Shown: positions 35,483 through 50,207, counted from the first letter of the stretch. The stretch: 64,000 nt of DNA from Deinococcus radiotolerans (GCF_014647435.1 NZ_BMPE01000006.1:123443-187442), one strand, 5' to 3'. The notes: generated from the sequence alone by a model not told the origin. Numbers and translations: made by a program.

Positions 35483-36397
35483 TCACGCCTGGGCGTGGGG
35501 GCTGGCTTCGCGCTCGTCGAGCTCGGCGATCTCCTCGGGGCTCAGCTGGTAGCGTTCGTTGCACCAGTGGCAGACGATCTCTTGGCCGCCGGACTCGATC
35601 ATGTCCTGCCGTTCGTGCGCCGTGAAGAACTTCAGGCTGTCCGCCGCGCGCTCCCTGGAGCAGCGGCACTCGAACCGGGCGGGTTGGGCGTCCGGGGCAA
35701 GCTGGAGGTCCAGGCCGTCCGTGGCGCGCTGAATGGCTTCCAGCAGGCCCCCGCGGCGCAGGCTGTCGGTGATCTGCCCCATGGCGCGGATGTTCGCCTC
35801 CAGTCGCCCCAGGGTCTCGTCGGTGACGCCCGGCATGGCCTGAATGAGCAGGCCGCCGGCGTGCATGACCTGCTCGCCCTGCTCGTACACGCCGAGCAGC
35901 ACGGCGTTCGGGATCTGCTCGGACACGCCCAGGTAGACGCTGACGTCCTCGGCGATCTCACCGCTGACCAGGTTGGCGCTGCCGGTGTAGGGCTCGCCGT
36001 TGTCCAGGAGGCGGGTCACGGCGATCTCTCCGGACGTGCCGACCAGGCCGCTCACGTCAAGTTTGCCGTCCCGTTCGCGGATGGGCAGGTCGGCTTCCGG
36101 GTGGCGGACGTAGCCCCGCACGCGGCCGTCGGCGCTGCCTTCGGCCACCATCCAGCCGACCGGGCCGTCTCCTTCCACGCGGATGTTCACGCGGCTGTCG
36201 GTCTTCTTGCCCAGCACGATGGCCAGCAGGGCGCTGGCGGTCATGGTGCGCCCCAGGGCGGCGGTGGCGGTCTTGGACAGACCGTGGCGGATGCGGGCGT
36301 CCTCGACGATGCGGGTCGAGTCCATCCCCACGAGGCGCAGGGTGCCCTGGGCGGCCACACCACGCAGAATGAAGGAGTCGGCTTGAGAGGCAGTCAT
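35483..36397 (-). CDS. hslO: Hsp33 redox-regulated chaperone
   Basis: 304 residues. The N-terminal domain matches Hsp33, and the C-terminal zinc redox switch is complete: C244 and C246 (ECRCSRE) with C276 and C279 (CHWCNE). Oxidation releases zinc and activates holdase activity during oxidative unfolding stress, which fits a stress-resistant host. The gene stands alone, with the RiPP protease-fusion gene downstream after 47 bases. Confidence 0.96.
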   Translation of the reverse strand: MTASQADSFILRGVAAQGTLRLVGMDSTRIVEDARIRHGLSKTATAALGRTMTASALLAIVLGKKTDSRVNIRVEGDGPVGWMVAEGSADGRVRGYVRHPEADLPIRERDGKLDVSGLVGTSGEIAVTRLLDNGEPYTGSANLVSGEIAEDVSVYLGVSEQIPNAVLLGVYEQGEQVMHAGGLLIQAMPGVTDETLGRLEANIRAMGQITDSLRRGGLLEAIQRATDGLDLQLAPDAQPARFECRCSRERAADSLKFFTAHERQDMIESGGQEIVCHWCNERYQLSPEEIAELDEREASPHAQA

Positions 36398-36752
36398 CCC
36401 GTCACCTTAGCGGGTGACGGCGATTCAAGCTGTGCAGGGCCTCCCAATCGGGTCCGCATGGGCGCTGCGGACTGGCAGGCGGCAGGTGAACGGCGGGTCG
36501 TCTCTCGGTCGGGGACAGGCGGTGGTTGGCGGGCCGGGCCCTATACGTTACCTTCAGCCTTCTGGCGGGAAGCTCTCACGCCGCCTTCCTAGTATGAGAG
36601 GCCATGACGGTCACGGCCAAGCAATAAGCGTGCTCGCACGCTGATTTCCCTGACAGTTTCTCCTCCGCCGACTCCAGTCAGGTGTCCAGGTCCGTCACCC
36701 GATCCGCCAGTGAACGGGCGTGGTGCTTTCCACCCCGGAACAAGGAGTCTGC
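36398..36752. other. Intergenic region between hslO and the peptide-binding protein gene
   Basis: 355 bases with no credible gene. It must hold divergent promoters. Only a small hairpin (AGCGTG/CACGCT, about 36628-36643) and the CAAGGAG ribosome site at 36740-36746 are visible. I cannot place -35/-10 boxes with confidence, and there is no palindromic repeat of the 4440/7967 family. Confidence 0.5.
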
Positions 36753-38489
<1,737 letters not shown>

Positions 38490-38506
38490 ACACCGCTGAG
38501 TCCCGG

Positions 38507-38537
38507 ACCGCCTCGGCCACACGGCTGAGGCGGTTTT
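38507..38537 (+). terminator. Rho-independent terminator of the peptide-binding protein gene
   Basis: 12-bp stem with one G-U pair (38507-38518 with 38523-38534), 4-base loop, TTTT tail. Confidence 0.85.
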
Positions 38538-38551
38538 CCCTGCACGCGGGC

Positions 38552-38563
38552 TATGCTGCGCGC
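38552..38563 (+). promoter_or_regulatory. Leaderless -10 box of the response regulator gene
   Basis: TATGCT ends six bases before the ATG at 38564, with no Shine-Dalgarno in the gap. No clear -35 is present. Confidence 0.5.
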
Positions 38564-39250
38564 ATGCTCGACGCCGAGACCCTGGAAGCCGGAACTGCGC
38601 GCCCCATCACGCTGCTGCTTGTCGATGACCACCCGGTCGTGCGCAAGGGCACCCGTGAACTACTGGAAAGCGAGGCGGACCTGCGCGTGGTGGGCGAAGC
38701 CGGCAGTGGCGAGGAGGCGATCCTGCGCGCGCGGGACCTCACGCCCGACGTGATCCTGATGGACGTCAGCATGCCCGGCATGAACGGCATTGACGCCACG
38801 CGCGCCATCAAGGCCGAGCGGCCCGGCGTGGGCGTGCTGGTGCTGACCAGCTACGACGACGACGCGTACGTGTTCGCGCTGCTGGAAGCCGGCGCCGCCG
38901 GATACCTGCTGAAAAACGCCTCAGAGGACGACCTGCTCGGCGCCGTGCGCGCCGTGGCCGCCGGCGAGAGCGCCCTGCACCCCAGCGTGGCGAAAAAGGT
39001 CCTGGAACGCTTCAGCACCCACACCACGCCCACGCCCCCCGAGGACGACCTGAGCCCCCGCGAACTGGAGGTGCTGCGCGTGGCCGCCACCGGCCGCACC
39101 AACAAGGAGATCGCCCGGGACCTTGATATCAGCCCCCGCACCGTGCAGGTGCACCTCGCGAACATCTTCTCCAAGCTGGGCGTGGGCAGCCGCACCGAGG
39201 CGGTCCTGTACGGCATCAAGCGCGGCTGGATCGACCCGAAGAACCTGTAA
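38564..39250 (+). CDS. NarL/FixJ-family response regulator
   Basis: 228 residues. The receiver domain has the acidic pair D21-D22 and the phosphoacceptor D67 ([11 protein letters not shown]), the switch Thr/Ser region in LVLTSYDDD and the conserved Lys in YLLKNAS. The C-terminal LuxR-type helix-turn-helix is [22 protein letters not shown], then [13 protein letters not shown]. It should be phosphorylated by the sensor kinase encoded nine bases downstream and activate transcription as a dimer. Targets are unknown. Confidence 0.95.
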   Translation: MLDAETLEAGTARPITLLLVDDHPVVRKGTRELLESEADLRVVGEAGSGEEAILRARDLTPDVILMDVSMPGMNGIDATRAIKAERPGVGVLVLTSYDDDAYVFALLEAGAAGYLLKNASEDDLLGAVRAVAAGESALHPSVAKKVLERFSTHTTPTPPEDDLSPRELEVLRVAATGRTNKEIARDLDISPRTVQVHLANIFSKLGVGSRTEAVLYGIKRGWIDPKNL

Positions 39251-39259
39251 GGCCGCCCG

Positions 39260-42157
39260 GTGTCCGAGGCTGTCCCGCCGTTCCCGCAGACCCTCTCGCA
39301 GGCGTCGAGTGTTGCCGCGTTCGCGCGGGACCTCGCCGCGTACGCCTGCCCGGTCCTGCACGCGCATGGCGTTCGCGTGTGGATCGTGCAGGACGCCGCC
39401 CTGACCCCCGTCGCCGAGGAGGGCCGGGGCCTGGCACTCAGTGACGGCACGCTGGCCCACGAGGCGCTGACCGTCGGCGCGCTGATGGAGGACGGCATGC
39501 TCGCCGCCCTGCCCTTCGGCTGCGGCGTGCTGGAAGCCGTCGGCGCCAGCCCCGACGGGCTGCGCGCCCTGCTGAGCGCAGCCCCGCTGCTGGCCCTGGC
39601 CGTGGAGGGCGTGCAGGCCCGCGAGGCCCGGCGCGGACACGGCCGCATCGCGGAGACCGTCGAGGGCCTCGTGCGGCGCCTGGGCGGCAGCCTGGACCTG
39701 CCCGAAGTGCTGACGGTCACCGCGCAGAGCGCCGCGCTGGCCCTGGGGTTCCGCCGCGCGTTCGTGGCGCTCTTCAGCGAATTCCACGAGGGCGGCCGCG
39801 CCCGCACCGGCGAGGTCTTCACGCACGGTTTCGACGAGGAATTCAAGGGCGGGATCGGCGTGGGCCCCGTCACCTTCGAGACGCTGGTGCAGCGCGGCGA
39901 GGCCATCCGCTTCGAGCGGCCCCGCGACGCCGGCAGCCCCCTGGCCCGCGGCCTGGCCGAACTCGCCCCGCACGCCGCCGTGATCGCACCCCTCTCCGCG
40001 CGCGGGCAGGCGCTGGGCCTGCTGTACGTGGACACGCAGCAGCCCGGCTCCAGCGCCAGCGAGGACGACGCGCGGCTGGTCCTGGCGCTGGCCGAGCAGG
40101 CCTCGCTGGCCATCGACAATGCCCGCCTGTACGGCATCGAGACCCGCAAACGCGAGGCGGCCGAGGCGCTGCGCGAGGCGGGCGCGGCCCTGGCGGGCAG
40201 CTTGCACCTGAGTGACACCCTGACCCGCGTGTTGGAACGTGCCACGACCCTGTTCCACGCGGACGCCGCCGCCGTGTACGAACGCCAGCCCGACGGGCGC
40301 ACCGTGAACATCCGTTCCGCCGTGGGCCTCCCGAACGAGTACATGCTGCGCGTCCGCGCCAAGGTGGGCCTGGGCGTCACCGGGCGCGCCATCGCCGAGT
40401 GCCAGCCCATCGCCGCGCGGGACCTCACGCAGGCGCACTACGGCGGCAGCAGCCGCTACACCCGCCAATTGCTCGCCGCTGGCCGCTACCCGTACCGGGG
40501 CGTGATCAGCCTGCCCCTGACCACCCGCGCGGGCGTGTTCGGCGCGCTGACCCTGTACTGGCAGAACGAACTGCCCCTGGACGCGGACGATCAGGCGCTC
40601 GCCGCCGTGTTCGCCTCCCAGGCGGGCCTGGCCATCGAGAACGCCCGCCTGTACGAAGAGGAACTGCGCCGCGAGAACGAGGCCGCCCTGCTGCTGAACC
40701 TGGGCCGCACCCTGGGCGAGGACCAGAGTGACGCGGCCCTCGCCGACGCCGCCCGCCTCGTGACGCACGCCATGAACGCCTCACGCAGCCTGATCGCCCT
40801 GACCGACGACCAGGGCGCATTCACCCGCTGCGCCACGTACAACCTGCACGTGCCCCCGCAGAGTGATCTACAGGCGCTGGCCGCGCAGCTGGGCCGCGGC
40901 CCACGCGCCCTGACCCGCCGCTACACCCTGGCCGTCGCCGGAAGCGGCCTGATCGTCCCGCTGCGCGCCGAAACCCAGGGCGACCCACGCAGCGAGGACC
41001 CCCTGCTGGGCTTCCTGTACCTCGACGATCCCGGCACCGACCCCCCCGGCGAGCACCTGCTGGCCCTGGCCCGCAGCGTCGCCGACCAGATCACGCAGAC
41101 CCTGACCCGCCAGCGCCTGCTGACCGAACTCGAACGGCAGGAAGCCCGCTACCGCCAGCTCGCCGAGGGCGCGCACGACCTGATCATCAGCACCGACCCC
41201 GCCGGGACCATCACGTACGCCAACCCGGCCGCCGGGACGCTGCTCGAACCGCTGACCGGCCCGCTGCCGGGCGCGAACCTCCTCGACCTGCCCACCCCCG
41301 ACACCCGCCCCGCCCTGCGCGCCGCGTGGGCCAGCGCCCGCCGGGCCTCGCGCGGGAGCCGCACCGAGATCCAGATCGGCCCGCACCGCCTGGAACTGCG
41401 CGTGGGCGTCATGGACGGCGGGCGCGGCGTCCTCACCGTCGGGCGCGACCTCTCCGAACTCCAGACCCTCGCCGACGAGATCGCCCGGCGCGGACAGGCC
41501 CTTGAGGCCGCCACCAGCCGCACCGTCGAGATGCGCACCTTCCTGACGCTGTTCACGCAGGCGCAGGAAGAAGAACGCCGCCGCATCAGCCGCGAACTGC
41601 ACGACGACACCGCCCAGGTCCTGACCGCCACCACCCGCCGCGTCGCCCGCCTCGCCCGCGAACTCCAGGGCCCCCAGAAGGAGCGCGCCGACGACATCCT
41701 GACCGACCTGAACGCCGCCATCGACGGCGTGCGCCGCTTCGCCCGCAACCTCCGCCCCAGCGTCCTGGACGACCTGGGCCTCCTCCCGGCCCTGGAATGG
41801 CTGGCCACGCAGGCCGCCACGCCCACCCGCCTGGAAGTCAGCGGTCAGGAGCGCCGCCTGGACCCCGCCACCGAACTCACTCTGTTCCGCCTGTCGCAGG
41901 AAGCGCTGAACAACGTGGACAAGCACGCCGGGGCCGCCAGCGCCGCCATCCGCGTAGCGTTCCAGGCGGGGCACGTGCAGGTCGCCATCCGCGACGACGG
42001 GCAGGGCTTCACGCCCGACCAGGCGCAGGAACGCGCGCAGGCCGGACACCTGGGCCTCATCGGCCTGCGTGAGCGCGTCGCCCTGACCGGCGGCACCCTG
42101 GACGTGGACAGCAGCCCCGGCGCAGGCACCACCCTGACCTTCACCCTGCCCGGCTGA
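39260..42157 (+). CDS. Multi-GAF/PAS sensor histidine kinase (HisKA_3 type)
   Basis: 965 residues with no clear transmembrane segment, so probably cytoplasmic. In order: two to three GAF domains (about 130-290, 310-460, 470-620), a PAS domain (about 625-740, [28 protein letters not shown] in part), a HisKA_3 dimerisation domain with H781 in RELHDDTAQ, and a HATPase with NNVDKHA and DDGQGF. It would sense small ligands, light or redox through GAF domains and phosphorylate the adjacent NarL-type regulator. GTG start. No bilin-binding Cys is obvious. Confidence 0.93.
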   Translation: MSEAVPPFPQTLSQASSVAAFARDLAAYACPVLHAHGVRVWIVQDAALTPVAEEGRGLALSDGTLAHEALTVGALMEDGMLAALPFGCGVLEAVGASPDGLRALLSAAPLLALAVEGVQAREARRGHGRIAETVEGLVRRLGGSLDLPEVLTVTAQSAALALGFRRAFVALFSEFHEGGRARTGEVFTHGFDEEFKGGIGVGPVTFETLVQRGEAIRFERPRDAGSPLARGLAELAPHAAVIAPLSARGQALGLLYVDTQQPGSSASEDDARLVLALAEQASLAIDNARLYGIETRKREAAEALREAGAALAGSLHLSDTLTRVLERATTLFHADAAAVYERQPDGRTVNIRSAVGLPNEYMLRVRAKVGLGVTGRAIAECQPIAARDLTQAHYGGSSRYTRQLLAAGRYPYRGVISLPLTTRAGVFGALTLYWQNELPLDADDQALAAVFASQAGLAIENARLYEEELRRENEAALLLNLGRTLGEDQSDAALADAARLVTHAMNASRSLIALTDDQGAFTRCATYNLHVPPQSDLQALAAQLGRGPRALTRRYTLAVAGSGLIVPLRAETQGDPRSEDPLLGFLYLDDPGTDPPGEHLLALARSVADQITQTLTRQRLLTELERQEARYRQLAEGAHDLIISTDPAGTITYANPAAGTLLEPLTGPLPGANLLDLPTPDTRPALRAAWASARRASRGSRTEIQIGPHRLELRVGVMDGGRGVLTVGRDLSELQTLADEIARRGQALEAATSRTVEMRTFLTLFTQAQEEERRRISRELHDDTAQVLTATTRRVARLARELQGPQKERADDILTDLNAAIDGVRRFARNLRPSVLDDLGLLPALEWLATQAATPTRLEVSGQERRLDPATELTLFRLSQEALNNVDKHAGAASAAIRVAFQAGHVQVAIRDDGQGFTPDQAQERAQAGHLGLIGLRERVALTGGTLDVDSSPGAGTTLTFTLPG

Positions 42158-42170
42158 CGGCGCATGCGGC

Positions 42171-42719
42171 TCAGCGGCGCAGCAGGTCCTCGATGGCGTC
42201 CGCGAGGTGCTCGGCGGTGATGTTGGCGTCGCCGCGCGCCACGCGCAGCTCGAAGGCGCGGCGCAGCACGTCCGCGTCGCGGCAGCCCTCGGGCGTCTGG
42301 AACTTGTAGCAGGCCAGTTCGATCTTCATGCCGTTCGGATCGCGGAAGTAGATGGAGTCCATGAACCCCCGGTCGCGTTCCAGCACCTCAATGCCCCGCG
42401 CCCGCAGCCGCTCTGGGGCGAGCTGGAAGGTCGCGCGGGACACGTTGAACGCCAAGTGCTCCACGGTGCCCGGCTCGCGCGGCGCGTCCCGACCGGCGTC
42501 TACTCGGCCCTCGTCAGTGAACACCGTTAGCAGGCGGCCGTCCCCGGGGTCGAAGTACAGGTGGTTCTCGGCCGGGTTGCCCAGGTTCGGCTGCTCGAAC
42601 ACGAAGGGCATGCCCAGCACGCCCTCCCAGAAGTCCAGCGCACTCTGGCGGGTGGAACCGACAATGGTGACGTGATGCACGCCCTGCACCTGCACCCTGC
42701 TTGAGACGTTGCGGGTCAT
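42171..42719 (-). CDS. VOC-family (glyoxalase/ring-cleavage dioxygenase-like) protein
   Basis: 182 residues. Vicinal-oxygen-chelate fold with metal ligands likely H15-H16 (VHHVTI), H88 (EHLAFNV) and a Glu in MKIELACY near residue 133. The rest of the N-terminal part (SALDFWEGVLGMPF, LYFDPGDG) fits the ring-cleavage/glyoxalase branch. A C-terminal helical extension of about 45 residues is unusual. The substrate is unknown. Confidence 0.85.
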   Translation of the reverse strand: MTRNVSSRVQVQGVHHVTIVGSTRQSALDFWEGVLGMPFVFEQPNLGNPAENHLYFDPGDGRLLTVFTDEGRVDAGRDAPREPGTVEHLAFNVSRATFQLAPERLRARGIEVLERDRGFMDSIYFRDPNGMKIELACYKFQTPEGCRDADVLRRAFELRVARGDANITAEHLADAIEDLLRR

Positions 42720-42736
42720 GGCGTCAGGCTAGCGCG

Positions 42737-43744
42737 TCAGCCGTACCGCTTCAGGAACTCGCCCCTGGGCAGCCACGCCATTTTCGGGGTGTCCTCGCTG
42801 GGCGCGCGGGTGGTGCCGTACGCGAGGCGCAGCAGCCGGAAGCCCAGGCCGTACCAGCGGGCCGTGGCGGGCGGCAGGTCCAGCAGCGTAAAGCCCGCCT
42901 GCGCCAGCGGCGCGTGAAAGAGGGTCACCGCGAACACCGCCTGCGCGCCGTGCAATTCGGGGCGTTCCTGGAGGGCCGCGCCCACGTCACGCAGGCTGCG
43001 CAGGTACGCGCGGTACGCCGTCAGGGCGCTGCGCGCCGCGAGCCCCACGATGCGCGGCGAGTGCAGGTGCAGTTCCGCCGTTGGGGCCGTGCGGGGCAGC
43101 GGCAGCGGGGCGGGCGCGTGATTCAGCGGCGCCACCCTCATGACCGCGTCGGCCCGCTGCGCGAGGTCGATCACGCCGTGCTGCCGCGCGAAGCGGTCCT
43201 CCACGAGGCGGGTGTAGCCGTGCAGGAACAGGTCGCGGCCCGTCCCGGCGCGCAGCTCGGGCACGTCCCGGACGGGCACGGCGCGGTAGCCCAGGCGTTT
43301 CAGGTCCGCCAGCGTGAGGGTCAGCTGCGCGGGCTCGGCGGTCAGCAGCGCGCCGGGGGACGGGCGTGACGCCGGCAGCGGCAGCGCGTGCAGGCCGTGG
43401 GTGCCAAGGGCGGTCAGGTCGGCCAGCCGGTCTGGTGTGGCCCAGGTGGTCACTGGCTGTCCGGCCAGCACGTCCAGCTGCGGCGCGCCGGACGGGTCGC
43501 CCAGGCCGGCGATCTCGTGTCCGGCCAGCTCCGCGCGTTCCAGACGCGCGGCCAGGACGGGGGAGAGCAGCAGCGTGGCGTGCGCACCGGCGCTGCGCAG
43601 GGCGTCCAGCGTGGCGGTCAGCTCAGCGGCCGAGCGGACCGGGACGCTCAGGCCCACGCGCGGGTCGCCCGGGTGGCCGCCGTGCCAGGTGCCGGATACA
43701 CCGGCGCGCAGCGCGGCCCGCAGGGCAGGAGAGGAGGCAGGCAT
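42737..43744 (-). CDS. Degenerate deacetylase-like protein with YkoP-like C-terminal domain
   Basis: 335 residues. The N-terminal 180 follow the strand order of NodB polysaccharide deacetylases but lack the TFDDGP motif and metal-binding histidines, so this part is probably inactive. The C-terminal region (AELHLHSPRIVGLAARSALTA, LRDVGAALQERPELHGAQAVF) resembles the YkoP-type domain found next to deacetylases. An active deacetylase is encoded about 3.3 kb away at 47049. A regulatory or glycan-binding role is inferred. Confidence 0.55.
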   Translation of the reverse strand: MPASSPALRAALRAGVSGTWHGGHPGDPRVGLSVPVRSAAELTATLDALRSAGAHATLLLSPVLAARLERAELAGHEIAGLGDPSGAPQLDVLAGQPVTTWATPDRLADLTALGTHGLHALPLPASRPSPGALLTAEPAQLTLTLADLKRLGYRAVPVRDVPELRAGTGRDLFLHGYTRLVEDRFARQHGVIDLAQRADAVMRVAPLNHAPAPLPLPRTAPTAELHLHSPRIVGLAARSALTAYRAYLRSLRDVGAALQERPELHGAQAVFAVTLFHAPLAQAGFTLLDLPPATARWYGLGFRLLRLAYGTTRAPSEDTPKMAWLPRGEFLKRYG

Positions 43745-43935
43745 GACCTGGCCACTGTACCGCCTGACAGGTTGTGAGGCGCGGCCGTGAGTCCGGCCCC
43801 CTTCGGGTGACGCAGTTCTGAGCCCACTCTCATGTCCGGCGTCGTATGCTCCTGACTAGAGATGCTTCAGGAATTCTTAAACTTTCCCGGGGGGCGTGTC
43901 ATCCAGCCCAGCGCCCAGCGCACTCCAGAGGCCGC

Positions 43936-45117
<1,182 letters not shown>

Positions 45118-45801
45118 TGTTCTTGAAGTGTTGCCACACGAAGGGCAGCACGCCCCGGTCGAGGCGGCGCGCACTCGTCTCGACCAACGCGCGCCGCACG
45201 TAGGCGATCTCCCCGATCCGCGCGAGTTCCTCACCCAGGATCACGTCCTCGTAGGCTTCCACCGGCGGGTACCCGCCGACCAGCAGCGCTGCCTCCCGCG
45301 AGAAGGCCATATTCGCGCCCGCCAGGTTCGGCCGGCCGATCACGCGCGCCACGTGCAGGAACGCGCTGTAACTGCTGCCCGACGCCAGGGCCCAGTGCCG
45401 CGCCACGCCCGAGAAGCGCATCGGACCGTACAGCGCCGTGCGGCCCGGCGCGGCCTCACTGAGCGCCTCCAGCCAGTGCGGGACGGGCAGGGAATCCGCG
45501 TCCGTGGTGGCCACCCACTCCGTCCGCGCCGATTCCAGACCCAGCTGCCGGGCGTGCGCCACGCCGCGCGCCTCGCAGCTCAGCACGCGCGCGCCCGCAG
45601 CCCGCGCAATCTCCAGGGTCGCGTCACGACTGCCGTTGTCCACCACGATCACCTCACGTGGGGGCAGGGTCTGCCGTTCCAGCGCGCGCAGCGTCATGGG
45701 CAGGTACTTCGCCTCGTTGCGGGCGGGAATGACAACCGTGAACTCGGGCACCTTCACACCCTAGCAGGCGCGTGCCGCTTCCCGCACCATCAGGAGTTGC
45801 C

Positions 45802-47052
45802 TTGAACCTGCGTGACCGACTGCCCTTTCAGCCCGGCACGACCCGCGCTGTCGTGATCGCTGCGCTGTCCCTGGCCGCTGCCGAGTTCGTTCGCAGCGGC
45901 CTGTACCTCCCATACATGGGTCAGAGTGTCCGCCTCCAGTCGCAGCTGGGCCTTCCCGCCACCGTGGTTGGACTCGCGTGGGCCGCGCACGTCCTGACGG
46001 ATACGGTCATGCGTGGCCCCGCCGGCCTGCTGATTGCCCGCATGGGCCTGCGCTGGGCCATGATCCTGGGCACGTCCATCAGCCTGCTGGCGATCAGCCT
46101 GCTGCCCGCCGCTCACAGCGGGCTGACCCTGCTGCTGATCGCCGCTCTGCACGGTGTGGGCTTCTCGGTCATGTGGCCGGGCACCATGAACCTCACAGCG
46201 GATGTCACCCGCCAGACTGCGCAGGGCCGCACCCTGACCATCGTGGGCATGAGCGTGTCCTCCATGATCGGGTTGGGCTTCTTTGCCTACGGGTCGCTGC
46301 GGGAAGCCCCCCCCGGACAGGTCTACCTTCTGAGTGTCGGGGCGCTGATCCTGTCGCTGTTGGCCGCTGTCCTGCTGCCGGCGCGGGTCGTGCGCGGGCC
46401 CAAGCGTGACGCCCTGCGAGGGTACGCGCTGAAAGCCACGCTGCGCCGCGTCCTGCCGCTGTTGCCTGCCGCCCTGATGCAGACCGTGACCCTGTCGCTG
46501 TTTGGGCAGGTGCTATACAAAATCTCCGACGCGCTCCACCTGAGCACGGTGCAGATCGTGAGTGTGCTCGTCGTGGGAGGCGCAGTGGCGTTCGCCTGCA
46601 TCCCCGTGCTCGGCAAGATCGCGGACCGGGGGCGCGCTGTCCCCGTCCTGATCGGCGGCTATGCCCTGATCGCCGCCGGGATGCTGTGCCTGAGCTTCCT
46701 GCCGCCGCTGTGGGCCATGTACCCGCTGGCCGCCGTGGTCGGCGTGGGCTTCGCCGGGGTGCAGCCCGGCTGGGGGGCCCTGGTGACCCGCACGCTGCCC
46801 ACCGCGCAGCGCCCGGCGGCGTGGGGGGTCCTGATGACCGTCGAGAACGGCGGCACAGCCCTGAGCCCTGTGCTCGGCGTACTGGCCTTCGAACGGTTCG
46901 GTGCCGGTGGGCCGTTCGGGCTGGCGGCGGGGTTGGCGGGCCTCGTTGCGGCGTTCTACCTGCTGCTGCGTCCCCTGTTCGCCCGGGCGGCCGAAGCGGC
47001 GCGTCTGGATCAGCTGGGTTCCGCCGAGTCCGTTCAGGATGCCCAGACGTGA
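45802..47052 (+). CDS. MFS transporter
   Basis: 416 residues from a TTG at 45802, chosen because AGGAG lies five bases before it. A GTG at 45772 gives a version ten residues longer. About 12 transmembrane helices, with the MFS loop motif [17 protein letters not shown] between helices 2 and 3. Substrate unknown. The GTGA overlap with the deacetylase gene and the glycosyltransferase neighbours make export of a glycan or glycolipid precursor plausible but unproven. Confidence 0.85.
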   Translation: MNLRDRLPFQPGTTRAVVIAALSLAAAEFVRSGLYLPYMGQSVRLQSQLGLPATVVGLAWAAHVLTDTVMRGPAGLLIARMGLRWAMILGTSISLLAISLLPAAHSGLTLLLIAALHGVGFSVMWPGTMNLTADVTRQTAQGRTLTIVGMSVSSMIGLGFFAYGSLREAPPGQVYLLSVGALILSLLAAVLLPARVVRGPKRDALRGYALKATLRRVLPLLPAALMQTVTLSLFGQVLYKISDALHLSTVQIVSVLVVGGAVAFACIPVLGKIADRGRAVPVLIGGYALIAAGMLCLSFLPPLWAMYPLAAVVGVGFAGVQPGWGALVTRTLPTAQRPAAWGVLMTVENGGTALSPVLGVLAFERFGAGGPFGLAAGLAGLVAAFYLLLRPLFARAAEAARLDQLGSAESVQDAQT

Positions 47053-47756
47053 ATCGACCCCTGACCTGGGCGGCGCGGCTGCTCCTGCCCGCCCTGCTGG
47101 CTGAGGTCCTGGGGCGCGCTGCCGGGTGGGGCGCACTCGGCCATGGCCCCAGGGACCGCTGGCGGGTCGCTGTGACCTTCGACGATGGCCCCAGCGAGCG
47201 CACGCCCGAACTGCTGAGCGTCCTTGCCCGCCACGGGGCGCGCGGGACGTTCTTCGTGACCCGCCCCGCCGCGCAGGCTCATCCGGAACGCCTCACTGAG
47301 ATCGAGGCGGCGGGTCACGCCCTGGACGCGCATGGCATCTGGCACCGCCACGCCCTGACCCTGACGCCCTGGCAGGAGTGGGCGCAGGTCGCGTGGCACC
47401 CCCGCCCGGATCGCCCGGGCGCGCACCTGTACCGCCCGCCGTACGGGGGGCACAGTCCCCTGACCCGTCTGCTGGCGCGGCTCTCGGGGCGGCAGGTGGC
47501 CCTGTGGGACACCGAGGGCCGCGACTGGACGGCCGTGGACGCCGCGGCCCTGGCCGCGCAGACCCTAGCGCGCGTGCAGCCCGGCAGCGTGATCCTGCTG
47601 CACGACGGGCCCGCCGTGACGCCCGCCGTGCTGGACGCCCTGCTAGGTGGCCTGCGTGACCGCGGGCTGGCGGTCGTTCCCATGCACGAGCTGCCCGCGC
47701 AGCGCATCACCCTGCTGGGCGGCCTGCGGCGGCTGCTGGACAGTTACGGCGGGTAG
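47049..47756 (+). CDS. Polysaccharide deacetylase (NodB-type)
   Basis: 235 residues, GTG start overlapping the MFS stop by four bases. NodB motifs are present: TFDDGPS (catalytic Asp), HGIWHRHAL for the zinc His pair, RPPYG and LLHDG. An N-terminal hydrophobic stretch ([18 protein letters not shown]) may be a signal or anchor. It would remove acetyl groups from a cell-wall or surface glycan. Unlike the related protein at 42737, all catalytic motifs are intact. Confidence 0.9.
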   Translation: MNRPLTWAARLLLPALLAEVLGRAAGWGALGHGPRDRWRVAVTFDDGPSERTPELLSVLARHGARGTFFVTRPAAQAHPERLTEIEAAGHALDAHGIWHRHALTLTPWQEWAQVAWHPRPDRPGAHLYRPPYGGHSPLTRLLARLSGRQVALWDTEGRDWTAVDAAALAAQTLARVQPGSVILLHDGPAVTPAVLDALLGGLRDRGLAVVPMHELPAQRITLLGGLRRLLDSYGG

Positions 47757-47761
47757 GTCAA

Positions 47762-47813
47762 GGCACAGGGAGCGGGGCGGAGGCAGCCCTGCCTCCGCCC
47801 CGCTCCCTGTGCC
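47762..47813. terminator. Long perfect bidirectional terminator
   Basis: A perfect 23-bp stem (47762-47784 with 47791-47813) and a 6-base loop with a short T-run, between the convergent deacetylase and recR genes. Confidence 0.88.
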
Positions 47814-47815
47814 CT

Positions 47816-48424
<609 letters not shown>

Positions 48425-48531
48425 TCAAACCCCTTTACCACCACCGGCCACCGGGCCGGGCAGAAACGAACGGTATCAACGGACGCGGCCACCCACCGCC
48501 CACCGGCAGGGGTGGCCGCCCGGAGCGTGGA

Positions 48532-48822
48532 TCAGAAGCCGGGAATGCCCAGCCCGCGCGTCGCGTCCTGCTGCAGGGCGTCCGCCTTGGCACTGGCGTC
48601 CTGCAGGGCGACCAGAATCAGGTCCTCCAGCGCCTCGACGTCGTCGGCGTCCACAGCTTCAGGTTTGATCTTCAGGGCCGTGACCTTCCCGTGGCCATTC
48701 ATGGTGACGCTGACCAGACCGCTGGCGCTGCCTTCCACGGATTTCGCGGCGAGGTCCTCCTGGATTTTCGTGGCGGCCATCTGGGCCTGCTGCATCTGCT
48801 TCATCAGCTTCTTCATGTCCAT
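48532..48822 (-). CDS. ybaB: YbaB/EbfC nucleoid-associated protein
   Basis: 96 residues from the ATG at 48822, which has AAGGAG eight bases upstream. Family pattern: MDMKKLMKQMQQAQMAATKIQ, a central VSVTMNGHGKVTALKI beta region and an acidic DADDVEALEDLILVAL helix. Such proteins bind DNA as dimers. It is the first gene of a ybaB-recR pair. Confidence 0.95.
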   Translation of the reverse strand: MDMKKLMKQMQQAQMAATKIQEDLAAKSVEGSASGLVSVTMNGHGKVTALKIKPEAVDADDVEALEDLILVALQDASAKADALQQDATRGLGIPGF

Positions 48823-48952
48823 GCTGCTTACTCCTTTCAGACTGCGGGGAGGCCCTGAGCGGCCCGCAGGGCCGCGCCTCCCGAACACCCCAGTGTAGCG
48901 TGCGGACCCGCATGGGCACTGCGCCCCCCGTCACGAGCCGCACCTGCGGGCA

Positions 48953-49438
48953 TCACGCGAGGAGCTGCGTGGACTCGCCCGTGAGGAGGTCACGGACGCT
49001 GCGCAGCACCGTGCCGGCATCCTGCGCCGGTTCCACCTGCGTCCAGTGCCGGCGCACCACGCCTTGCGGATCGACCAGGAACGTCTCGCGGCGGGGGCGG
49101 CGGACCTGCTCGCCCGGCCAGGGCTCATCCAGCAGGTCGAACTGCTCACTGATCCGCTGCTGCTGGTCATTGAGCAGGGGATAGCTCAGCTGGCACACGC
49201 CCCGGAAGCGCATCTGGTCCTGCCTGGGGTCCCCGTTGATGCCCACCACGTCCACGTTCAGCGCCTGGAAGTCCTCCAGGGCCGCCTGGTACTGCCGGGC
49301 CTGCAACTGGCAGTGCGAGGTGCTGGTCTTCGGGAAGAAGAACAGCACGCGCCAGCGGCCGGGCGTCGGCTCGTAGGGCCGCCCGTTGTCCTGCGGGGCG
49401 GTCAGCGTCGGAATCTGGTCACCGGTTGAAAGGGGCAT
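48953..49438 (-). CDS. Peroxiredoxin (AhpC/TSA family)
   Basis: 161 residues from the ATG at 49438. The thioredoxin-fold peroxidatic Cys is C43 in FFFPKTSTSHCQLQ. The preceding residues differ from the usual PxxxTxxC, reading TSTSHC. A second Cys (C82) may be resolving, giving an atypical 2-Cys enzyme of the BCP type. It would reduce peroxides using thioredoxin or the glutaredoxin-like protein encoded at 53226. Confidence 0.88.
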   Translation of the reverse strand: MPLSTGDQIPTLTAPQDNGRPYEPTPGRWRVLFFFPKTSTSHCQLQARQYQAALEDFQALNVDVVGINGDPRQDQMRFRGVCQLSYPLLNDQQQRISEQFDLLDEPWPGEQVRRPRRETFLVDPQGVVRRHWTQVEPAQDAGTVLRSVRDLLTGESTQLLA

Positions 49439-49529
49439 GCGATTCAGTGTAGGAAGTCGCGGGCCCAGTGATGTTGGGGTGCGCCTCAAGGAAACCTGTA
49501 GGTGCTGGCCGCGCGCCGGGTGCCGCGGA

Positions 49530-50207
49530 CTACAGCGCCGGGGTGCGGGTGCCCTTGGCGCGGCGGTACAGCTGCGCGGGGCGGCCCACGCCGCTGCGCC
49601 GCTCGCCGCTGGGCGTCAGGCTGCCCTGCGCCAGCAGCCGCTTGCGGAAGTTGCGCTTGTCCAGCTTGCGGTTCAGGATCGCCTCGTACACTCCCTGCAG
49701 TTCAGGCAGGGTGAAGGTGTCGGGCAGAAATTCCAGCGCGAGGTTCGCGTACTCCAGGCGCAGTTGCAGGCGGCCCAGCGCGCGGTCCAGGATCGCCTGG
49801 TGGTCGAAGGCCAGCTTCGGGGTGCGGTGCGCGGGTGTCCACTCGGCGCCCAGGGTGTGCCCGCCGCCGCTGACGCTGATCGTTCCGTGCGGCAGCACGG
49901 CCAGGTGAGCGACGCTCACGATCCGGCCGCGCGGGTCGCGGTTGATTTCCCCGAACGTGAAGAACTGTTCGAGGTGGCGGGGTTCGAGTTCCACGCTGGT
50001 CTCGGTGCGCAGTTCGCGCAGCGCGGCCTCGTGCAGTTCCTCGCCCGGGTGGACGAAGCCGCCGGGCAGCGCCCAGTCGCGGGCGTGGGGCAGTTCGCCA
50101 CGCTGCACGAGCAGGACGTGCAGCTCCCCGGCGTGCATGGCGAACGCGGCGACGTCCACGGCCAGGCCGACCTGCGTGGCGCCGCGGGGCAGCGCGAGGT
50201 CGGTCAC
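49530..50207 (-). CDS. NrtR-like Nudix-winged helix regulator
   Basis: 225 residues from a GTG at 50207. The N-terminal Nudix domain has a box-like segment GGFVHPGEELHEAALRELRTET that departs from the catalytic consensus at one Glu (split here only as a motif). The C-terminal part (LEFLPDTFTLPELQGVYEAIL, LDKRNFRKRLL) is a winged helix. This is the layout of NrtR, the ADP-ribose-sensing repressor of NAD synthesis genes. The start is uncertain. A leaderless 14-codon upstream frame overlaps this GTG as GTGA. Confidence 0.78.
   Translation of the reverse strand: MTDLALPRGATQVGLAVDVAAFAMHAGELHVLLVQRGELPHARDWALPGGFVHPGEELHEAALRELRTETSVELEPRHLEQFFTFGEINRDPRGRIVSVAHLAVLPHGTISVSGGGHTLGAEWTPAHRTPKLAFDHQAILDRALGRLQLRLEYANLALEFLPDTFTLPELQGVYEAILNRKLDKRNFRKRLLAQGSLTPSGERRSGVGRPAQLYRRAKGTRTPAL

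Noticed and set aside
36604..36627. Tiny frame ATGACGGTCACGGCCAAGCA before the peptide-binding protein gene
   Set aside because: Seven codons with no ribosome site and no link to the downstream gene.
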